64,000 nucleotides of DNA from Aliivibrio fischeri (GTDB taxonomy: Bacteria; Pseudomonadota; Gammaproteobacteria; Enterobacterales; Vibrionaceae): assembly GCF_009727955.1 (NCBI RefSeq), contig NZ_WOBR01000004.1, forward strand, positions 435,724-499,723, read 5' to 3'. Every line of letters begins with the position of its first letter. The stretch's first letter is position 1. Positions 36,245 through 46,899 of this stretch are shown here, piece by piece. The translations under genes were made by a program, and so were the position numbers. The notes under the pieces are model-generated. The model had not been told where the DNA came from, searched no databases, and worked only from the letters and a program-made list of their open reading frames with translations.

Positions 36245-37123
36245 TTATTTTGTAATAACTTTTAGGTCAACAGGAATGAATTTCTCAACCTTTTCGCCTT
36301 TAAGAACTTTAACCGCTGTTTCTACACCAAGAGCACCAATTAGGTCTGGTTGTTGTGCGATAGTTGCGCCAAGTAGGCCACGATTAACCGCTGCGATACC
36401 ATCTTCAGTACCATCAAAACCAACGATTAATACGTCTTTACCTGATGCTTGGACTGCACGTAGAGCACCTAACGCCATTTCATCATTTTGAGCAAATACC
36501 GCTTGAACATCAGGGTTTGCTGCAATCATGTTTTCCATTACGTTAAGACCTTTAGTACGGTCAAAATCAGCAGGTTGGCTACCAAGTAGAGTTAGATCAC
36601 CATTATCAACTGTTTTCATGAAGCCTTCACCACGCTCACGTGCAGCAGAGGTACCAGCGATACCTTCAAGTTGGATAACGCGTGCTTTTTCGCCCACTTT
36701 TTCCATGATGAATTTACCCGCCATTTCACCACCAGCAACGTTATCTGATGCAATGTGGCTAACTACTTCACCACGGCTCGCACCACGGTCAAGAGTTAAT
36801 ACAGGAATACCTGAGCGGTTAGCCATACGAATCGCATTTGAAACAGCATCTGAATCGGTTGGGTTGATAAGAATTGCTTTTACGCCACGAACCGTAAGAT
36901 CTTCAATGTTTGAAAGCTCTTTACTTGGATCGTTTTGAGAATCAAGAACAATCAGTTTGTAGCCTAGGTCTTTTGCTTTTGCTTCAGCGCCTTCTTTCAT
37001 GGTCACAAAAAATGGGTTATTCAATGTTGAAACGACCATCGCCATCGTATCTTGAGCTGCCGCTGTTGATGCGAAAGAGGTAGAAAGTAGGGCTGCAGAG
37101 ATTAGGGTTGCTAACTTTTTCAT
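36245..37123 (-). CDS. rbsB: Ribose ABC transporter, periplasmic binding protein
   Basis: The 292-residue product has a Sec signal peptide ([24 protein letters not shown]) and the pentose-binding fold typical of Rbs[54 protein letters not shown]. The ORF opens at 37165, but ATG 37123 follows AAGGAAT and gives the signal peptide. It captures ribose for RbsAC and usually also serves the ribose chemoreceptor. A chemoreceptor gene lies just upstream of the operon. Confidence 0.95.
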   Translation of the reverse strand: MKKLATLISAALLSTSFASTAAAQDTMAMVVSTLNNPFFVTMKEGAEAKAKDLGYKLIVLDSQNDPSKELSNIEDLTVRGVKAILINPTDSDAVSNAIRMANRSGIPVLTLDRGASRGEVVSHIASDNVAGGEMAGKFIMEKVGEKARVIQLEGIAGTSAARERGEGFMKTVDNGDLTLLGSQPADFDRTKGLNVMENMIAANPDVQAVFAQNDEMALGALRAVQASGKDVLIVGFDGTEDGIAAVNRGLLGATIAQQPDLIGALGVETAVKVLKGEKVEKFIPVDLKVITK

Positions 37124-37246
37124 TCTATATTCCTTATAAGGTGTAGGGCGGCACAAGTCAAACATGGTACGTCTGGTTGTGCCTATTTTGTTTTACAGCA
37201 AACGAATTTATAGGGGTATTCGTATAAGTTATTGTATAAAGAGGTG

Positions 37247-38233
37247 TTACTTGTTTTTGTTGTCCACTAATACTGCCAGTAGAATAACCACCGCCTTGGC
37301 AATCATTTGGTAGTAAGAAGAAACATCTAATAAGTTCAGTGCGTTGTTTAAGAAGCCGATGATCAGAGCACCAATTAATGTACCCATAATGCGACCTTTA
37401 CCACCTGCTAGGCTTGTACCACCAAGTACAACCGCTGCGATAGCGTCTAGCTCGTAGCCCATACCAGCTGTTGGTTGAGCAGAAGAAAGACGAGAGGTTA
37501 CAATTAAACCAGCCAGTGCAGCAAGTAGACCACAGATAGCGTAAACACCGATCTTAACGCGATCCACATTGATACCAGATAAGCGAGTTGCTGATTCATT
37601 GCCACCGAGTGCATAAACATAGCGACCAAAGCGTGTGTGGTTTAGTAAGTACCATACAGATGCAAACACGATAACCATTAACCAGATTGGAACTGGGATG
37701 CCAAGCGCGTAACCTGTACCAAACCATGCAAAGCTATCAGCTACATCAGTGAAGCCTGTAGAGATAGGGCGACCTTCTGTGTAAACCATTGTCACACCAC
37801 GTAATAACGTCATGGTTACTAGCGTTGCAATGAATGCTTGAACTTTACCTTTTGCGATAATAATACCGCTGATTGCACCTAGAGCTGCACCAGCAAGTAG
37901 TGCCGTTGGAACCGCAATCATTACCGGAATTTCAAGGCCAATCATGGTTGCAGCAAAGGCACCACAAAGGGCTAATACAGAACCGACACTTAAGTCGATA
38001 CCTGCTGTTAGAATAACCAGTGTCATACCTACCGCAATAATCGCGTTAACTGAGGTTTGACGTAGGATGTTTAGGATGTTGTCGACAGTAAAAAAGTTGT
38101 CGTTTAAAAAGGAAACCACGACAATCAAAAGCAATAGCGCGATTAATGATTTCTGTTCAATCAGCCATTCTTTAGAAAAAATGCCGCCTTTCTTTTGTTG
38201 CGTTTCAGTTGAAGTCATTGATTTGGTGCTCAT
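37247..38233 (-). CDS. rbsC: Ribose ABC transporter, permease
   Basis: The 328-residue membrane protein has about eight to ten hydrophobic spans. The BPD_transp_2 motif reads [21 protein letters not shown], and [32 protein letters not shown] lies near the C-terminus. Its ATG overlaps the rbsA stop in an ATGA (38230-38233), indicating translational coupling. Confidence 0.95.
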   Translation of the reverse strand: MSTKSMTSTETQQKKGGIFSKEWLIEQKSLIALLLLIVVVSFLNDNFFTVDNILNILRQTSVNAIIAVGMTLVILTAGIDLSVGSVLALCGAFAATMIGLEIPVMIAVPTALLAGAALGAISGIIIAKGKVQAFIATLVTMTLLRGVTMVYTEGRPISTGFTDVADSFAWFGTGYALGIPVPIWLMVIVFASVWYLLNHTRFGRYVYALGGNESATRLSGINVDRVKIGVYAICGLLAALAGLIVTSRLSSAQPTAGMGYELDAIAAVVLGGTSLAGGKGRIMGTLIGALIIGFLNNALNLLDVSSYYQMIAKAVVILLAVLVDNKNK

Positions 38234-39744
38234 GCTGTTACCTCTACATTTTGCTCAACAGTTTTACCTACTGCACAAGCCAATAATTTTTCTTGATCGG
38301 CATCTTTTGCCATGAATTCGCCACTAATACGGCCTTCATGCATAACTAAGATTCGGTCACTCATTCCTAGAACTTCAGGCATTTCAGATGAGACTAAAAT
38401 GATGCTCATGCCTTCCGCTTTAAATTGGTTAATTAATTGGTAGATCTCTTTTTTCGCACCAACATCAACGCCACGTGTTGGTTCATCTAAAATCAATACT
38501 TTTGGACGAGTCATTAATCCTTTAGCTATGGCCACCTTTTGTTGATTACCACCAGATAAATTACCAATGATTTGATCACGAGTAGGGGTCTTAATGTTGA
38601 ATAAACGGATAAAGTCTTCAACCGCGGTGACTTCCGCATAATGATCTAATTGAATGCCTTTCGATAGTTGATCTAAAGAACAAATAGACATGTTCTCTTT
38701 AACTGATAATCCAAGAACCAGACCATCACCTTTACGGTCTTCTGAGATGTAGGCAATGCCGTTTGCTAACCCATCACGTGGTGAAATAGGATTAATCATT
38801 TTGTTGTTTAGCTTGATAGCACCACAAGTCATTGGTAGTGCACCGTAGATGATTTTCATCAATTCAGTACGGCCTGCGCCCATTAAACCGGAGATCCCAA
38901 GGATTTCCCCACGGTCTAATGAAAAGCTAACATTATGAACACCAGGACCTGATACATCGAACAGCTCTAGGGATTTTTCACCATGTTGAACATCAATACG
39001 AGGGTATTGTTCATCAAGACGACGGCCTACCATCATTTCAATTAATGTGTCTTCATCAATATCCGCAACAACACGTTCGCCAATGAATTTACCATCACGC
39101 AGTACTGTGATGTCATCACAGATCTCGAAGATCTCTTTTAGACGGTGTGAGATATAAACAATGCCACAACCTTCATCACGTAGTTCGTTAATTACCTTAA
39201 ATAGCGATTCGGTTTCGGTATCCGTTAACGCATCTGTCGGTTCATCCATGATGATAACTTTGGATTTGAATGACAGAGCCTTGGCTATCTCAACCATTTG
39301 CTGTTCACCTAAACTCAGTTCGCCTAATAGTTGGCGAGAGTGGTGTTTTACATTCAAACGTTTGAGTAGGGCATCGGCATCTTTGTACATTTCAGACCAT
39401 TTGATCCCGCCAAACGCATTGGTTTTTTCACGGCCTAAGAAGATGTTTTCTGCAATGGTTAATTCAGGAATAAGATTCAACTCTTGGTGAATAATGCTGA
39501 TACCTGATTCTTGAGAGTGTTTAGGACCATTAAAGTTAACTGCTTTGCCTTCGTAACGGATTTCGCCAGCATCCATTGCGTAGATGCCCGTTAGTGACTT
39601 CATTAAGGTTGATTTACCCGCGCCATTTTCACCCATCAGGGCCATGACTTTGCCGGGATAGACATTAAGACAAGCACCATCCAGAGCTTTCACTCCGGGG
39701 AAGGCTTTCTCAATGCCGTTTAATTCTAAGATAGCTTGAGTCAT
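38230..39744 (-). CDS. rbsA: Ribose ABC transporter, duplicated ATPase
   Basis: The 504-residue protein has two ABC cassettes. The first has Walker [10 protein letters not shown] and signature [15 protein letters not shown] with Walker [11 protein letters not shown]. The second has a degenerate Walker A ([12 protein letters not shown]), signature [16 protein letters not shown] and Walker [12 protein letters not shown]. This arrangement is typical of sugar importers such as RbsA. It lies 12 bp after rbsD and overlaps rbsC. Confidence 0.96.
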   Translation of the reverse strand: MTQAILELNGIEKAFPGVKALDGACLNVYPGKVMALMGENGAGKSTLMKSLTGIYAMDAGEIRYEGKAVNFNGPKHSQESGISIIHQELNLIPELTIAENIFLGREKTNAFGGIKWSEMYKDADALLKRLNVKHHSRQLLGELSLGEQQMVEIAKALSFKSKVIIMDEPTDALTDTETESLFKVINELRDEGCGIVYISHRLKEIFEICDDITVLRDGKFIGERVVADIDEDTLIEMMVGRRLDEQYPRIDVQHGEKSLELFDVSGPGVHNVSFSLDRGEILGISGLMGAGRTELMKIIYGALPMTCGAIKLNNKMINPISPRDGLANGIAYISEDRKGDGLVLGLSVKENMSICSLDQLSKGIQLDHYAEVTAVEDFIRLFNIKTPTRDQIIGNLSGGNQQKVAIAKGLMTRPKVLILDEPTRGVDVGAKKEIYQLINQFKAEGMSIILVSSEMPEVLGMSDRILVMHEGRISGEFMAKDADQEKLLACAVGKTVEQNVEVTA

Positions 39745-39756
39745 AACGTATCCTAC

Positions 39757-40176
39757 TTAAAAAACAACGCCAGATTGAAAAATTACATTGGCATAAGGGG
39801 TACATTCACCAGTTCGAACGATCGCTTTACTCTCACGAGTATGGATTTTGAATTCTTCATGAGGAATGTAAGAAACAGTGATTGATTTACCACATTGCGC
39901 TTCTTCGGCTGCAATGAGTGTCATTAGCTCATCGTGCATTTTTGGGCTAACGGTTTTGAATTCTTCGGCAACAATAACACCTTCAATTTGCATTTCAGCA
40001 AGTGTTGCTTTTACCGTGTCAATAAAGGTTGGTATTCCTTGAATTAGGGCAAGGTCAATACGTTGTGAAGCGTCAGGAATAGGAAGGCCAGCATCACAAA
40101 TGGTGATTTCATCAGTATGACCAAGTGTTGCGATAACGTATGACAATTCAGAATTTAGCAGCGTATTTTTTTTCAT
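39757..40176 (-). CDS. rbsD: D-ribose pyranase
   Basis: The 139-residue protein has the RbsD/FucU fold: ELSYVIATLGHTDEITICDAGLPIP near the start, with the catalytic His in LGHTD, and an end reading IVRTGECTPYANVIFQSGVVF. It interconverts pyranose and furanose ribose so that RbsK gets its substrate. It is the first gene of the operon, 54 bp downstream of the operator. Confidence 0.95.
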   Translation of the reverse strand: MKKNTLLNSELSYVIATLGHTDEITICDAGLPIPDASQRIDLALIQGIPTFIDTVKATLAEMQIEGVIVAEEFKTVSPKMHDELMTLIAAEEAQCGKSITVSYIPHEEFKIHTRESKAIVRTGECTPYANVIFQSGVVF

Positions 40177-40449
40177 GAGGATACCTTAAGTTAAAAATGC
40201 AATGAGCGTTTATTGTTTGTTTTGTGCTCATCGAAACGTTTGCGTAAACGTTTCGATGGTGAATTTAGAGCAAGAAGTGACACATTGCATCTAGGAATGT
40301 AACTAAGTGTGATCAAACGCAGGAATCTAATTGATGAAAAACTAAATAAGAGATCTAGCGCAAAGTTTCATGGAATGAGCTTAAATGAATGTGATTAATA
40401 TTAATGGATAATAGGTATGACGGTGATTTGGGAGTCAAGGAGAAATAAA
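40177..40449. promoter_or_regulatory. rbs promoter region
   Basis: The 314-bp space between rbsD and the chemoreceptor gene contains the RbsR operator at 40230-40257. A TGTGATCAAA stretch near 40309 could be a poor CRP half-site, but I cannot support it further. The remainder shows no reading frame. Confidence 0.4.
40230..40257. promoter_or_regulatory. RbsR operator (28-bp perfect inverted repeat)
   Basis: Arms ATCGAAACGTTT and AAACGTTTCGAT flank GCGT. Each arm contains the palindrome AAACGTTT (40234-40241 and 40246-40253), the core of LacI/RbsR-type operators, so two overlapping sites with centres 12 bp apart are possible. It lies 54 bp before rbsD and is the likely target of the adjacent RbsR. 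Confidence 0.8.
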
Positions 40450-40480
40450 CCAGATAGCTTTTATAGATAAAGCTATCTGG
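40450..40480 (-). terminator. Terminator of the chemoreceptor gene
   Basis: The perfect 12-bp stem CCAGATAGCTTT / AAAGCTATCTGG has a 7-base loop. On the minus strand it is followed by TTTATTTCT, just past the stop codon. Confidence 0.8.
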
Positions 40481-40490
40481 TTGAGAAGTA

Positions 40491-42401
40491 TTATTTGAGT
40501 TTGAACTGACTTAATAGGGCGGTTAGTTGTTGGTTTGCAGATGATAAGGAGTAAGCCTCAGCCTCACTTTCATTGCTGTTTTGAGCAAGTTGCTCAACGA
40601 TTTCTCTGATTGAGGACATATTTTTAGCAACTTCAATAGTGACAGCACTTTGTTCTTGAGTTGCTGTTGCTACTTGAGTGTTCAAGTCATTGATTAGTCT
40701 TACCATATTACCAATTTCGTCAAGATTATTAGCAACAAGTGTAGTTTGCTCGGTTGTTCGGTCGCATGATGTTTGTGTATTCGACATCGCGCTAATGGCG
40801 GTTGTCATACCTTGATTTAGTCGACTTACTGTTTGCTCAATCTCTTCTGTGCTCATTTGTGTACGTGACGCTAGAGTTCTTACCTCATCGGCAACGACAG
40901 CAAAACCTCGGCCCTGCTCGCCGGCTCGCGCAGCCTCAATAGCGGCATTAAGTGCTAGTAAATTAGTTTGGTCAGCTATATCCCCAATGACTTTTAAAAT
41001 ATTGGTAATTTCCTGCATGTTACTGTTGATTTGACCAAGATTAATAGCTGTTGAATTCGTATCTTGTCCCATTTGCGATACTGTATTGCTTGTCGAAACC
41101 ATCGCAATACTGGATTGCTCAACTTGTTCATTGGTTTTGCTTGCATGAGAAGCAGCATCCGCCGTCAGTTTTGCCATATCGGCGGCGGTAGCGTTCATCT
41201 CTTCAATCGCAGTTACCACTTGCTCTGTTTCTGCAGAGTGCGCAATTAACGTATTTTTACTGTGATCCGTTTGATGTTTCAATTTATCAATGCTGGTGGA
41301 AATATTCTGAGTTGCTTGCTCCACGTCAAGCATCATGCCCTGTAGATTTTCAATAAATGTGTTTACACCTTCAGCAATTTCTCCCAAGTCGTCTTTGTTT
41401 TCTACAGGCAAACGTCGAGTTAGATCGCCATTACCTGAAGCAAGATCGCTGATCACCTCTTTAAGCTGTAAAATTGGTTTGTACAAGAAGTTAATTGCAA
41501 GTAGAAAAATAACGCAACTAATGATGATAGCGATGATGACAGTGAATATCATTGACTCAGCCGTTTTATCAACATTGCTGTAAGCAACATCTCGATCTAA
41601 CCCAATAAATATATACCATTTAGTGTCGTCGAAAAGCTCAATTTCACGAGTGATACCAATGCGTTCTACACCATCTAGTCCTGTGTACTCTTCATAATCG
41701 ATATAGTTGATTAACATACGATCTTTTAGTGGATTTGTTTCAGCAATTCTATCGCCGTATTTAACGTTTGGGGTGGTTGACACTAATGCATCAGCATTTG
41801 GATCGTATAAAACGGCTAGCAGTCCTTCACGCTGTGCAATTCGGCTTAAGCGTTCCACAAGATAATTCATAGAGATATCACCACCGATCACACCATCAGA
41901 AAATTGTTTTGCAATAGTGATAACCAGCTCTCCCGTTGTGGCATCAGGTTCTGGTGGTATGTATCGTACCGTATTTTTTTGCATGCCAGTTTGGTACCAA
42001 GTACGGGTACGAGTGTCAAACTTGTCAGCAGTGACAACGCCATTTTGCCAAACGCCAGTGTCCCCCATGGTTGAGTAGCTTGTCCCTGATTTTGTGCCAA
42101 CGAAAATTTCACTAAATCCTGTTAGATTTTTTGTGTAATGCGCAAAAGCAACATGATCCACCAGTGTCTGACGATCGTATTCTTTGCTTTGTGCATCAAT
42201 CATCTTGGCTTTTATCTGAAGCCAGTCAGAGATGTTATCCGCCTCATAATTTGCCATTTCTTCCAATTGATTGCGTACACTTTGTGCAGAACTGTTGTTG
42301 AATAAGTTATAACTGATCCCTGAAAGTGCAGCTAGAGCGCTCACCATAAGCAAACCAGTGGTTGCTAATAGAGCGTTTTTAAATCCTAATTTTTTGATCA
42401 A
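40491..42401 (-). CDS. Methyl-accepting chemotaxis protein with dCache sensor
   Basis: The 636-residue transducer has TM1 at ~10-32, a periplasmic dCache_1 domain (~35-280; includes [33 protein letters not shown]) and TM2 at ~283-305. A HAMP domain (~306-360) and a cytoplasmic signalling domain follow, with the tip [37 protein letters not shown]. It starts with TTG (AAGGAT upstream); no in-frame ATG gives the full TM1. There is no C-terminal CheR-binding pentapeptide (it ends QFKLK). dCache receptors usually bind amino acids or carboxylates directly, so a ribose link through RbsB is not implied. Confidence 0.92.
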   Translation of the reverse strand: MIKKLGFKNALLATTGLLMVSALAALSGISYNLFNNSSAQSVRNQLEEMANYEADNISDWLQIKAKMIDAQSKEYDRQTLVDHVAFAHYTKNLTGFSEIFVGTKSGTSYSTMGDTGVWQNGVVTADKFDTRTRTWYQTGMQKNTVRYIPPEPDATTGELVITIAKQFSDGVIGGDISMNYLVERLSRIAQREGLLAVLYDPNADALVSTTPNVKYGDRIAETNPLKDRMLINYIDYEEYTGLDGVERIGITREIELFDDTKWYIFIGLDRDVAYSNVDKTAESMIFTVIIAIIISCVIFLLAINFLYKPILQLKEVISDLASGNGDLTRRLPVENKDDLGEIAEGVNTFIENLQGMMLDVEQATQNISTSIDKLKHQTDHSKNTLIAHSAETEQVVTAIEEMNATAADMAKLTADAASHASKTNEQVEQSSIAMVSTSNTVSQMGQDTNSTAINLGQINSNMQEITNILKVIGDIADQTNLLALNAAIEAARAGEQGRGFAVVADEVRTLASRTQMSTEEIEQTVSRLNQGMTTAISAMSNTQTSCDRTTEQTTLVANNLDEIGNMVRLINDLNTQVATATQEQSAVTIEVAKNMSSIREIVEQLAQNSNESEAEAYSLSSANQQLTALLSQFKLK

Positions 42402-42836
42402 TTTGCTTCATCCTTAATGTAATTTAATGATTTTTTTTATTGAGTTGAATTATTGTTATTTCATATCGTTTTATCGAAAAAAACTATTCGCTCACTATAT
42501 CGGCAGAAATATATAAAAAAGCATTGAATATTTTGTGACGATTGTAAGGAAATGTAATTTGTCTGGTGATGGATGTGTTAATGTTTTTATTTGAGGTTTT
42601 TTTGTAACTAATTGCGGAGTTTCTATAAAGAATTAATGTATTTATAGATTAAATAAATAACTGTGGTGAATTTAACTGATATATCGAGTGACTCTCATTT
42701 TTTTATATTCAATGCCAAGTTATTAGAGTGACTTGGCATATTTATTGTTTGAAATAAAAACAGTAATGATGAAGAAAAAAGACCTATATAAACTTAGTGT
42801 TCGTTAATGGATATATTGTTTATACAAGGATGCAAA
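42402..42836. other. Intergenic region with inverted repeat
   Basis: The 435-bp AT-rich spacer between the divergent chemoreceptor and lipoprotein genes has no convincing gene. Its one notable element is the inverted repeat TGCCAAGT / ACTTGGCA (42713-42720 and 42731-42738), followed by T-rich sequence. This could be an operator or an orphan terminator. Confidence 0.45.
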
Positions 42837-43415
42837 ATGAAAACTAAAGCTTTGTTTATTGGTACAGCATTAAGTGTATTGACTGGTTGCGCGACCACGT
42901 TGCCAACGGTTTATGACGTTGATGTAAATAACCTAGAAGAGAATCAATCCGTATTAATTTTTTCAGCTGGTGCATATGAAGCTTGTAAGATTAATACCGT
43001 TCAAGTTGTTATAAAAACAGCAGAAGATCCGGCTGTTTTCGCAGATAGTATCGGTGTTTATCAGTTAAATAATGGATACATTGATAGTTTTTTTGAATCA
43101 GAATATGCCTTAGTTTATTCCACCGTTCTTGAACCGGGTACTTATGATTTCTGGTTATCGAATACGAATCCATTTTTTAGTTATGATGAGCCGATGATCA
43201 CCGAATCATTTACATTAAAACCAAAAGAAATAAAGTACATCGGCGAAATTTATGGTGACCGCTGTGGTGGTAATGGAGACATTACTATTACGGTACATGA
43301 TAAAAATGAACGAGATCTTAATTATATCGAAAATAATGTCGCTGATATCGATATAAATACTATTGTTATTGAACCTGTAAAAGCCACTTTACGTGATAAT
43401 AAAGCAACAGAGTAG
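42837..43415 (+). CDS. Hypothetical lipoprotein
   Basis: The 192-residue product begins with a lipoprotein signal peptide and lipobox (MKTKALFIGTALSVLTGCATT, Cys at 19). The mature part is beta-rich with an acidic C-terminus. ATG 42837 is chosen over 42807 because AAGGA precedes it and it gives the lipobox. It is followed 32 bp later by another small envelope protein on the same strand, probably one operon. Family not recognised. Confidence 0.7.
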   Translation: MKTKALFIGTALSVLTGCATTLPTVYDVDVNNLEENQSVLIFSAGAYEACKINTVQVVIKTAEDPAVFADSIGVYQLNNGYIDSFFESEYALVYSTVLEPGTYDFWLSNTNPFFSYDEPMITESFTLKPKEIKYIGEIYGDRCGGNGDITITVHDKNERDLNYIENNVADIDINTIVIEPVKATLRDNKATE

Positions 43416-43447
43416 TTTGTTATTTGAATGTATTATAAGGATATAAG

Positions 43448-43867
43448 ATGAAAAAAGGATTATTGGGTATTATTGCGGTTGGTTTATTTGTTTTTATTAC
43501 GAGTAATATGAACAATAAGGAAAGAGTGCCATTAAATACGCCATTACCTGATAATCCTTCATTTAATATATCAAATGATTTTGATGGTGATTGGAGTGGA
43601 AAACGTATTGATATTAGTGGTGATAGTATTTGTCGTCAAACAAGCGTTGTCGGTGCCATTCAAGAAGGAAAGGTGTCGTTAAGACTGGTGTACAACAATA
43701 CGACACTAAAAGGATGGATATCTGATCACGGGGAGCTAGCCTTGTATGCTGATAGTCAAAAGTGGGGTTATCGCTTCACTGGCTTAGCTAAAAATAATCG
43801 TATTGAAGGTGAATGGAAAGTAACAAACGCACCGTGCCGAGGTACATGGTTTATTGAAAAACAATAG
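43448..43867 (+). CDS. Hypothetical small exported protein
   Basis: The 139-residue product has an N-terminal hydrophobic anchor or signal (GLLGIIAVGLFVFITS). A compact beta-rich domain follows with FDGDWSGKRIDISGDSICRQ and ends in NAPCRGTWFIEK; two Cys could form a periplasmic disulfide. AAGGAT precedes the ATG. It is likely cotranscribed with the upstream lipoprotein. No family recognised. Confidence 0.7.
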   Translation: MKKGLLGIIAVGLFVFITSNMNNKERVPLNTPLPDNPSFNISNDFDGDWSGKRIDISGDSICRQTSVVGAIQEGKVSLRLVYNNTTLKGWISDHGELALYADSQKWGYRFTGLAKNNRIEGEWKVTNAPCRGTWFIEKQ

Positions 43868-44006
43868 AAGGAATGATTCATATCGCAGTCGTGAAAGATC
43901 AATTGTTTTTAATGGCTACCGAATTTATTACGTAATTAATTCACTTAATCGCATCGAAATAGGCTAAAATGATCGGCTATTTTTTAGCTTTGAGTTCTTT
44001 ATATAC

Positions 44007-45272
44007 ATGACCACTACGACAGCACCTGCCAATTTTACAGAACTTGGCCTTATTTCGCCTCTTTTAGCTCGTTTAACTGAGTTGGAATATCAACAGCCAA
44101 CACCAATTCAAGCACAAGCTATCCCAAGCGTGCTTGCTGGACGTGATTTGATTGCAGGAGCAAATACAGGTTCTGGTAAAACTGCAACGTTTGCTTTGCC
44201 TTTATTGCAACAGATTGCGGAGCTTCAATCGAGTAAAGCGCAAGTGAGCAAAGGAAACTTTGTTACTGGTTTAGTATTAGTACCTACTCGTGAGTTAGCG
44301 AAACAAGTTGCGGATAGCATTAAGTCTTACGCTGTACATTTTAATGGTGCAATCAAAACCGTTTCTGTCTTTGGTGGTGTGTCTGTAAATACTCAAATGC
44401 TTGCACTACGTGGTGGTGCAGATATTTTAGTTGCTACTCCAGGGCGTTTATTAGATTTAATTTCAAGTAACGCAGTTAAGCTAGATAAAGTAAAAACGCT
44501 AGTGCTTGATGAAGCAGATAGAATGCTGAGTTTAGGTTTTACTGAAGAGTTGGCTGAATTATTAGCATTAGTGCCAAAGCAAAAACAAACATTACTGTTT
44601 TCAGCAACGTTTCCTGAAGAAGTTCAAACATTAACTCAAGCGTTATTGAATAACCCCGTAGAAATTCAATTACAAAGCGCAGATGCAAGCACCTTAGTTC
44701 AACGTGTATTTACCGTTAATAAAGGTGAGAAAACATCGGTTCTTGCTCATTTGATTCAAGAGAACCAATGGCGACAAGCGCTTATTTTTGTGAATGCTAA
44801 AAATGCGTGTAACCATTTAGCTGATAAGCTTGCCAAACGTGGCATTGCTGCGGAAGTGTTTCATGGTGATAAAGGTCAAGGTGCTCGTACTCGTGTTCTT
44901 GAAGCATTTAAAGCGGGTGAGATTGATGTTTTGATCGCAACAGATATTGCAGCTCGTGGTTTGGATATTGAAAAACTGCCTGTTGTGATTAACTTTGATC
45001 TACCAAGAAGCCCAGCAGATTATATGCACCGTATTGGTCGAAGTGGCCGTGCAGGTGAAGTTGGTCTAGCATTATCTTTGATTGATTACGAAGATTATCA
45101 TCACTTTAAAATCATTGAGAAGAAAAACAAGATCCGTCTTGAGCGAGAGCAAGTTGAAGGGTTTGAAGTCAATGAAGAGATCACTGAAGCACTTTTAGCT
45201 TCAATTAAGCCTGTCGCTAAGCCTGAGGGCACTGGCAAAAAGAACAAAAAGAAATACAAAGATAATTGGTAA
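44007..45272 (+). CDS. DEAD-box RNA helicase, RhlE type
   Basis: The 421-residue protein has all core motifs in order: Q motif (FTELGLISPLLARLTELEYQQPTPIQ), ANTGSGKTATF, PTRELA, TPGRLLDL, DEAD (VLDEADRML), SAT, the RGLD region (IAARGLDIEKLPVVINFD) and HRIGRSGRAG. A short Lys-rich tail (GTGKKNKKKYKDN) follows, as in RhlE-group helicases. It remodels RNA, for example in ribosome assembly, decay or cold adaptation. The ribosome site is weak. The gene is closed by a strong terminator. Confidence 0.93.
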   Translation: MTTTTAPANFTELGLISPLLARLTELEYQQPTPIQAQAIPSVLAGRDLIAGANTGSGKTATFALPLLQQIAELQSSKAQVSKGNFVTGLVLVPTRELAKQVADSIKSYAVHFNGAIKTVSVFGGVSVNTQMLALRGGADILVATPGRLLDLISSNAVKLDKVKTLVLDEADRMLSLGFTEELAELLALVPKQKQTLLFSATFPEEVQTLTQALLNNPVEIQLQSADASTLVQRVFTVNKGEKTSVLAHLIQENQWRQALIFVNAKNACNHLADKLAKRGIAAEVFHGDKGQGARTRVLEAFKAGEIDVLIATDIAARGLDIEKLPVVINFDLPRSPADYMHRIGRSGRAGEVGLALSLIDYEDYHHFKIIEKKNKIRLEREQVEGFEVNEEITEALLASIKPVAKPEGTGKKNKKKYKDNW

Positions 45273-45300
45273 CTCTATACTGTTATATGAATAATCTAAA

Positions 45301-45333
45301 AAACACTCGACAGTTAAAATTTGTCGAGTGTTT
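45301..45333 (+). terminator. Terminator of the DEAD-box helicase gene
   Basis: The 12-bp perfect stem AAACACTCGACA / TGTCGAGTGTTT has a 9-base loop and is followed by TTGTTTT. Confidence 0.88.
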
Positions 45334-45376
45334 TTGTTTTAATAAGGTTGTTTTAATTTTATAAGAGAGGATTGAG

Positions 45377-45829
45377 ATGAAATATTGGTGGATTCTATTT
45401 TCATTATTTTTATTTGGTTGTAATGAAGAAGTCCATGAGATTCCAGATATTAATCAAGCAGTGTCATTAATATCTCAAGAAAATAAACCCAATTTTGATG
45501 TTGGTTATGTTGATTTAAATTCAGATGGATTTGATGATGCAATTGTAATGTTGAAAGGAATGAATTGGTGTGGCTCTGGTGGATGTACCGTATTAATATT
45601 TCAAAACACAGGTTCGGATTTTACATTCATATCTAAAAGTACAGTAACGGGTTTACCAATACGTATTGCTGAAACAAAAACGGGTGGATGGAACGATATA
45701 ATCGTATGGTCAAAAGGAAAGGGAAGTGTATTAATGCGCTTTGATGGTGATAGTTACCCTAGTAATCCATCAGTGCAAAGTGTGGTAAGTGAAGAGCAAG
45801 AACTGAGCTCGAAAATTATCTTAGAGTGA
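45377..45829 (+). CDS. Hypothetical lipoprotein with FG-GAP-like repeat
   Basis: The 150-residue product has a lipobox (LFLFGCNEE, Cys at 15). A segment DVGYVDLNSDGFDDAIVML resembles an integrin-type FG-GAP/calcium-binding loop (DLNSDGFDD), and CGSGGC may form a disulfide or metal site. AGAGAGG precedes the ATG. It is probably an outer-membrane lipoprotein; function unknown. Confidence 0.7.
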   Translation: MKYWWILFSLFLFGCNEEVHEIPDINQAVSLISQENKPNFDVGYVDLNSDGFDDAIVMLKGMNWCGSGGCTVLIFQNTGSDFTFISKSTVTGLPIRIAETKTGGWNDIIVWSKGKGSVLMRFDGDSYPSNPSVQSVVSEEQELSSKIILE

Positions 45830-45905
45830 TAATAGTGTTATTTGATAATGGAGGAATACCATGTAGACCTCCATTTTGCCATTAATATCAATATAGCTAA
45901 TTGAA

Positions 45906-46511
45906 TTAGTGGAAAGAGAACTGCATACCTAATTGATATGTGATTTCACTCTCGATTCGTTCTGCATATTTAAAGCCTGCAACTAATCCAAAAACACGTC
46001 CAAATTGAAATACGTTTTTAATTCCCAAAGTATCTTTAGATTTATCTAAAAATTCATGTTGATAGGTTGCATCCAGTAGCCAGTGATTTGCTATTTGTGT
46101 TTTTACTCCGACTTTACAATAGCCGGCACCCTCTGAGTATGATTTTGAGTCACGTTCAGCATGGTAGTTTACCCAACCACAAGATGCAGGAACCGATAAG
46201 GTTGGTGTTGAGTAAAAAGCGTAACCAAGACCGGCTTTCCAAGTATCAACATCTGAACTGATTCTGGTTGCGAAATCGGCATACCCATCAAAAAAGACCT
46301 TATCTACAAGGTTTGCGTTAACATCAATATATAGGCCTCCTAGTGTTTTCTTCTCACCATTACTGTATTTATCGTTAAAATACGGTGATAGAGCTTCGGA
46401 AGAGTATTTAGCAGATTGAAAACCAATACCGATATATGAAAAATTATTGGCAATATTACTTGAAGCAAATGCTGGAACAGACAGTAGCGAAATTAATAGT
46501 AGTTTTTTCAT
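45906..46511 (-). CDS. Hypothetical outer-membrane beta-barrel protein
   Basis: The 201-residue product has a signal peptide (MKKLLLISLLSVPAFASS) and alternating hydrophobic strands (e.g. FSYIGIGFQSAKYSS, GLYIDVNANLVDKVFFDGYADFAT). It ends in an aromatic residue context, QLGMQFSFH, typical of outer-membrane barrels. ATG 46511 is taken rather than 46559 because it begins the signal peptide. No close family recognised. Confidence 0.7.
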   Translation of the reverse strand: MKKLLLISLLSVPAFASSNIANNFSYIGIGFQSAKYSSEALSPYFNDKYSNGEKKTLGGLYIDVNANLVDKVFFDGYADFATRISSDVDTWKAGLGYAFYSTPTLSVPASCGWVNYHAERDSKSYSEGAGYCKVGVKTQIANHWLLDATYQHEFLDKSKDTLGIKNVFQFGRVFGLVAGFKYAERIESEITYQLGMQFSFH

Positions 46512-46675
46512 TATAATTGTACCAAGTGAGTTATTTCTTTGGTGTATAACTTTGTCCAAGGCATGTTACTTTTGTATGTAATTTGATACAAGTGATTGAA
46601 CTATTATTTAATGACAGGTTTCTGAGTAAATAGCGATATAATGTTATTTGAAATAAAAAGATTATTGAGACAAAA

Positions 46676-46837
46676 ATGAGAAAATTCTATACAACGGAAG
46701 GAAATACATCTTCCAAAAAACAAAAAGAAGCTTATCCTGTTCTTGCGTTATGTGAACAATGTGTCACTGAATATACCGTTATCAGTGAAGGCGATAGAAC
46801 GTATGATGAATGTGCCAAGTGTGGTGCAAGTGATTAA
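46676..46837 (+). CDS. Small CxxC zinc-ribbon-like protein (53 aa)
   Basis: The 53-residue frame encodes a basic N-terminus and two CxxC pairs (LCEQC near residue 27 and CAKC near 47), suggesting one zinc ribbon. It lies 62 bp upstream of the yccF-like gene on the same strand and could share its transcript. Family unknown; the paired Cys argue for a real protein. Confidence 0.6.
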   Translation: MRKFYTTEGNTSSKKQKEAYPVLALCEQCVTEYTVISEGDRTYDECAKCGASD

Positions 46838-46899
46838 CCACTTCATGAGTTTGTTATTGATTTATAGTAATAATCGTAGTTATAAGTTAAGGAAATAAA

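Noticed and set aside
36528-36938. 136-codon plus-strand frame inside rbsB
   Set aside because: Antisense shadow of a well-identified gene; Ser/Pro/Arg-rich as expected for an opposite-strand reading.
40300-40330. Possible CRP site in the rbs promoter region
   Set aside because: Only one half (TGTGA) is present; the other half does not match, so it cannot be supported by eye.
40491-42401. Chemoreceptor as the ribose receptor of the rbs locus
   Set aside because: Its dCache sensor type usually binds small ligands directly and differs from Trg-like ribose receptors; adjacency alone is not enough.
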